Shown here: positions 27,783-31,360 of the stretch, in pieces
Numbering within the stretch: position 1 is the stretch's first letter
Layout of the letters: the number at the start of each line of letters is the position of its first letter
Source of the DNA: Asterionellopsis glacialis
Taxonomy: Eukaryota; Bacillariophyta; Plagiogrammaphyceae; Rhaphoneidales; Asterionellopsidaceae
Length of the DNA: 31,360 bases
Assembly (NCBI GenBank): GCA_014885115.2
Contig: WKLE02001358.1
Coordinates: 16,913 to 48,272, forward strand
Reading direction: 5' to 3'
Notes under the pieces: generated by a model
What the model saw: the letters and a program-made list of their open reading frames with translations, nothing else
The model's database searches: none
What the model was told of the DNA's origin: nothing
Position numbers and translations under genes: made by a program

Positions 27783-29028
27783 AGTAGACGACCTAACCAA
27801 AGTGCACTATTGGCAATATTGTTTCCTCGTGTCTCTTTAGATCCTTCGGAAGGAGAGAGCTTCAAACCTCCTCACCACAAATTATGAATCTCTTTGAAAA
27901 GGCCTTATTGTTTGTTGTCTCTCGAAAATTCAGACAGAAATGGCGTTTGCGCAGTGTATGGATACTATTGCTTTGATGGTTGGCGTGGAGGTGAAGATTC
28001 AGGGCTTACCAGGTACCTGTAGGGGCTTTTACGTCCTCTACCGTGCGACAGCATCACAGAACACTCTCAAGAGAAAACATCAAGTCGGAAATCCCTCTGG
28101 AGAATGACACCTTGTAAATATCGCTCTTCGGGTTCTACTATTGCAGCCATACAAGAAGTATTATTATCCGTACATTATTCCCCATTGTCCGGAAAAACGA
28201 GCACTTTTATTGGCTCCTGAGAGTTTTTCTATGCGACAATATCTCTGCTGTACAATTTGGTACAAGACCAACGAGAGATATCACTCACCTTTTAGTGCTT
28301 GTTTTTTTTGTCTCAGCTATGCTTTTTGCTACGTTTATTTGTCAGTATCTAGCTTATGCTTTATCTCTTCTTTTTTTGTCTGCCTGCTGCTCGTTCGCGG
28401 CTCTGCATAGAATTCACTCGTTGTTTCACACCATCGACAATGGCGTAACAACGCACGGTAGCGATACAGCAAAGCACTTTTGATGCACACTGGTTACTAC
28501 CCCGCATCTATCGGTGGTATAAAATGACGATGGTAGGATGTTGTGTTTTAAGCGTGTCTTGCACATTAATTTGGTCTGTTGTTGTGCTGCATTCGACGAA
28601 ACTTGTTTTTACAGTGATTTTGAGTGTTTGTGAATGTTGTGTCAATGTCTTTTCACCACGATTTTTTGTTTCTCTAACTGCTTTGGTATTTTGTTATTTA
28701 ACCTTGTTGTCAACCATGAGGGGAATGTATTCCCAGAATTTGACAATTATTTGTGGGGATGCCCCTAAAAATTGAAAATTCGCACCTGCCAGTTACAAAA
28801 AGTGACTCAGATGTCAAGATTTCACTTTGGTGCGCTTTTACTTTTGCGGGGTAGCAGAGTTTCCCACTAACCACAATAATGGAAACATAGGGGAAAATAA
28901 AATAGAGTAAGTGAAATATTTAACAATGGCAAGTTGTTTGATGTGCAAACTTTTAACTTACTTGGAGTTGAACAAAAATATCATCTTCTATAATTGAAAA
29001 ACACTACTACTGTACATACTGTACTACA
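27783..29028. other. Gene-poor region upstream of AMT
   Basis: About 1.25 kb. It holds one exact TACCAGGTAC copy. Short hydrophobic ORFs (for example 28524-28775) have no recognisable family and lie in T-rich sequence. No gene supported. Confidence 0.5.
28007..28016. repeat. TACCAGGTAC palindromic motif, copy 7 (exact)
   Basis: Exact core followed by CTGTA, so a longer imperfect palindrome. Centred about 230 bp upstream of the AMT ATG (minus strand). Confidence 0.7.
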
Positions 29029-29472
29029 ATGCAAACCAAGTGCCCTCACTGCTGCAAGAAGTTAAAAGCCAGTTTGATCCCAAGCACCTCCAGATGCAGC
29101 ATGGTATTGTCATCACCCAGACATACCAGCCCCCCAGCCAACCAGTTGATTATTGCTGCAGTGTTCCCAAGGTTCACCCCGGGCGGCTTGCCCCGTCCCA
29201 GGGTGCCCCTATGTTGCTAAGTTAGCTTCAGGCATGTGACAGCATTTCCTGTTCTGACACCCTCAAGAATCCCTCTGCATGCCTGAGGAGGGTTTCACAT
29301 CCCTCCCCAGATGCGATCTTTGTGGGTACAACAGGATGCATCTCCATCTGCAGTCGATGCACCGATGTTTCCTGCTTTGCTATGGTGGCCAACGGTGGCA
29401 GCAGCAGGCAGAAGCATGTGAAAAAGCTCAGCTTTTCACACTGACGGCAAGCCCTTAGCGATGGTCTGTTCA
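29029..29472. mobile_element. Probable degraded mobile-element sequence, unclassified
   Basis: This stretch is more GC-rich than its surroundings and has overlapping open frames near 29029-29225 with no family I can name. It runs directly into the reverse-transcriptase relic, so it is probably part of the same element, but that is inference. Confidence 0.35.
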
Positions 29473-30012
29473 TTCCAGTACCTTGGCCACATGTTATTGT
29501 TTGACAACAGTGACTGGCTGGCAGTTAACCAGAATCTCCTAAAGGTCCGTACTAAGTGGGCATTTGTGCCCCTTATCTTAGCATGCCAGGGAGCCTCCCC
29601 TAGAGTCTCTGACTGTTCTACAAGGCAGTAGTGCAAGCTGTGCTACTCTACAGGTCAAAGTTGTGGGTCATAATGTTGTCTATGCTCAGCCACCTGTCCA
29701 TCTTCCACCATCGGATCACCTGCCAAATATCTGGCCTCAAGGCCAGGTACCACCCAAGCACCAGTGAGTGGACCACTGCAACCCTACCGCAGGCCCTGGA
29801 GACTGTTGGTCTATTTCCTTTATAAACGTACATCTGAAAGAGACAGGCTGCAGTAGTCCAGTATGTGGCTACATGCCCCCTCTTCCAAGATGCCACCAAT
29901 TCTATGCACTGTACAGGATCACCCTACCTACGTTGCTTTGGTGTGATCAGAACTTACAAGCTGCAGAAGCAGAGGCTGATGCTGTCGACTCTGACAAAGA
30001 GCTGGCTGGTTA
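29473..30012 (+). pseudogene. Degenerate non-LTR (LINE-type) reverse transcriptase, C-terminal part
   Basis: A broken remnant of the region downstream of the catalytic core in LINE-type polyproteins. From 29473 the frame reads FQYLGHMLL and, further on, QGASPRVS. The match then moves to another frame (AVVQAVLLYRSKLWV, from about 29625), continues through SIFHHRITCQISG and ALETVGLF, meets a stop at 29823-29825 and another shortly after, and resumes with VVQYVATCPLFQDA. These blocks follow the order seen in many algal LINE reverse transcriptases. At least one frameshift (between about 29600 and 29622) and two in-frame stops show it is dead. The catalytic YxDD segment is not in this piece. The 5' part is truncated or unrecognisable. 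Confidence 0.72.
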
Positions 30013-30210
30013 ATTGTAGTGTAATAACAATTGCTTAGGAATAGTGTCTAAGGGAAGATGCACCTCTGCCACACAATGGGCATGTGAGGCCACCCCAGAG
30101 ACCAAGTTTACAACAACTACTACTATGATGCAAACATCAACAATCAACATTTCAGAAGTATCTAGGCCAAGGTAGTGTAAAAACAAGTTAATCTAATATT
30201 AAATGATGTA

Positions 30211-30236
30211 GAGTTGTTCCAGGATTAGGTGGACCA
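30211..30236. repeat. Left terminal inverted repeat of the MITE
   Basis: Twenty-six bases. It differs from the right repeat only at base 12 (G here, T in the reverse complement of the right end). Confidence 0.85.
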
Positions 30237-30684
30237 ACTTGTGATATTTGGTCTGTAGACTCCACATAGACCCAAAATTCATATTTTTGAATTATGAACA
30301 TATTCATGAATAAATAATTTTATATACTTCAAAAATTGTAATATATGTATACATACTTCAATAATATTATGGCATGGCTGACTTGTATTGGAATTGAATA
30401 CAATCATGACTTGGCCGGTGCACTTTTTGGCATTGCAGGCTCACCCAACTGACAAAAATTGGCTGTTGCACCTGGATCTCTTCCAATCAATCTTGCAAAA
30501 TGGTGCTGTTTGTCGCTTGTGCATGGAACCATACTGGTGGTTGCTAGTTAAAAATGGCTGTGTGTCAAGAAATTGGTACCGCAAAATGGTATGTCCTTCC
30601 ATACACAAAAATTAACAATTAAAATTACTAGCTTGGATTAATTGGATAAAAAGAAAAATTCTATGTCACAGCCCAGTATTGGAC

Positions 30685-30710
30685 TGGTCCACCTAATCAT
30701 GGAACAACTC
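30685..30710. repeat. Right terminal inverted repeat of the MITE
   Basis: Reverse complement of the left end with one mismatch, followed by TA. Confidence 0.85.
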
Positions 30711-30922
30711 TATTTTACAAGGAGCCATTGGTGTAGTTGATTGTTGTCTAGTGCAATTGAGAACTGAAAAACAATACAAATAAAGTAGTAAATTAAAATA
30801 ACATAAGATCTATGTTATTATAACTCAAAAACCAACAAGCCAGCAAAAGCAAATCAAAGTCTAATTTTTTAAATTTATTAGTTTAATTCAATATTGTTGT
30901 AATCATTTAAACTTGACATAAT

Positions 30923-31360
30923 TTATTTCATCAGCTGGGAATAGTGCCCTATGCCGCTAGTGTGTTTCCAGTGAGAGGCTGCCTCGCCTAAATTGACTTT
31001 GTCATAATTAGCGTCTAAAATGGATGATTGCTGTAGTTCCGCTTCCTTGAGGACAGCTGGCTGGACTGCCATGTGGTAGATCGCTTCCACGCATTTTGGG
31101 TCTGAGACCTCTCTGCAGTATTTCATGGGTAATTCATACCCTTCCCAGTGAATAGTTTGTGTGCTAAAGTGGATGTCAAGGCCCATGGCCTGCATCAGAT
31201 CAGTTCCAACGATCATGTTGTACTGTGCATCTGTTTGGTTTGTTCTTTCATCCACGTGACAAGACCAAACTATTGTCTTTTTGTCCATGAACTCCAGGAG
31301 TGCAAATTTTATTTGTGCTTTCTGCTTAGTGATAAAGTTACCACCCATGGTGTTCCACTG
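30923..31360 (-). mobile_element. Truncated Ty3/gypsy-type retrotransposon pol fragment (protease-RT linker), runs off right edge
   Basis: The frame is open from the window edge and reads WNTMGGNFIT, then LEFMDKKTIVWSCHVDE, YNMIVGTDLMQAMGLDIHF and IHWEGYELPMK, ending with EAIYHMAV and SILDANYDKVNLGE. This matches the retropepsin-like C-terminal portion and following linker of Ty3-type polyproteins in algal genomes (pattern YDMIIGxDLMxxLGIDI). The catalytic DTG/DSG would lie beyond the right edge. The frame stops at 30923, where a reverse transcriptase should follow, and the sequence beyond is AT-rich non-coding, so the element is truncated. No LTR visible. Confidence 0.75.

Larger units (their letters stand above)
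30209..30712. mobile_element. MITE: 500-bp element with 26-bp terminal inverted repeats and TA target duplication
   Basis: The sequence at 30211-30236 (beginning GAGTTGTTCCA and ending TTAGGTGGACCA) is repeated inverted at 30685-30710 with a single mismatch (25 of 26). Both outer ends are flanked by TA (30209-30210 and 30711-30712), the target duplication made by Tc1/mariner-type transposases. The 448-bp interior is AT-rich with no transposase motif, so the element is non-autonomous. The near-identical ends suggest it is fairly young. It sits between a LINE relic and a Ty3-type fragment. Confidence 0.8.

Noticed and set aside
28524..28775. Hydrophobic 83-residue ORF
   Set aside because: T-rich sequence gives hydrophobic codons by composition; no motif or context.
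30388..30615. 75-residue ORF inside the MITE
   Set aside because: Too short and without DDE/D or helix-turn-helix motifs; not a transposase.

Overview
The window looks like nuclear DNA of a photosynthetic stramenopile, most probably a diatom. The evidence is: short GT-AG introns (97-320 nt) in many genes; a lumen protein with a secretory signal, an Ala-Phe plastid-entry motif and a twin-arginine thylakoid signal; a plant-type small FKBP; a eukaryotic AMT1 ammonium transporter; a nuclear-type tRNA-Ala; and retrotransposon debris. The assembly is draft quality, with a 159-base N gap (16451-16609) and a single N at 10022. No bacterial operons, CRISPR array, prophage or plasmid functions are visible.

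Layout. 40-1260: last exon(s) of a renalase-like flavin oxidoreductase cut by the left edge. 1391-1738 (-): LYRM5/ETFRF1-like mitochondrial protein, divergent from an M50B-like membrane protease (2264-3085 +). 3347-6343 (-): secreted GH78 alpha-L-rhamnosidase. 6892-9011 (+): three-exon membrane J-protein. 9396-9989 (-): two-exon FKBP12. 10876-12548 (+): two-exon UBA-UAS-UIM-UBX adaptor of the UBXD7/Ubx5 type. 13525-14442 (+): three-exon PsbQ/Psb31-like lumen protein. 14648-16021 (-): patatin phospholipase. 16924-17721 (+): membrane-anchored twin CX9C protein. 18220-20478 (-): three-exon four-repeat MYB factor. 20479-23418: long gene-poor stretch with repeated MYB-type sites. 23419-24234 (+): PGPGW-like membrane protein. 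24999-25071: tRNA-Ala(AGC). 25377-25688: orphan ALG11 3' exon. 26051-27782 (-): two-exon ammonium transporter. 27783-31360: gene-poor, ending in a transposon graveyard (degenerate LINE reverse transcriptase, a 500-bp TA-flanked MITE, a truncated Ty3-type protease fragment).

The genes are ordinary, unlinked eukaryotic housekeeping and nutrient genes: nitrogen uptake (AMT), photosystem II (lumen protein), Cdc48/p97 proteostasis (UBX), folding (J-protein, FKBP), mitochondrial biogenesis (LYR, CHCH) and lipid turnover (patatin). No new multi-gene system stands out. The strongest unexplained signal is a short palindrome, GTACC-A-GGTAC (core TACCAGGTAC). It occurs five times exactly and twice with one mismatch, always between genes and usually 150-280 bp upstream of a start codon. 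Next in interest are the MYB-site cluster upstream of the MYB gene, the CHCH protein, the cysteine insert in the LYR protein, the orphan ALG11 exon and the MITE.
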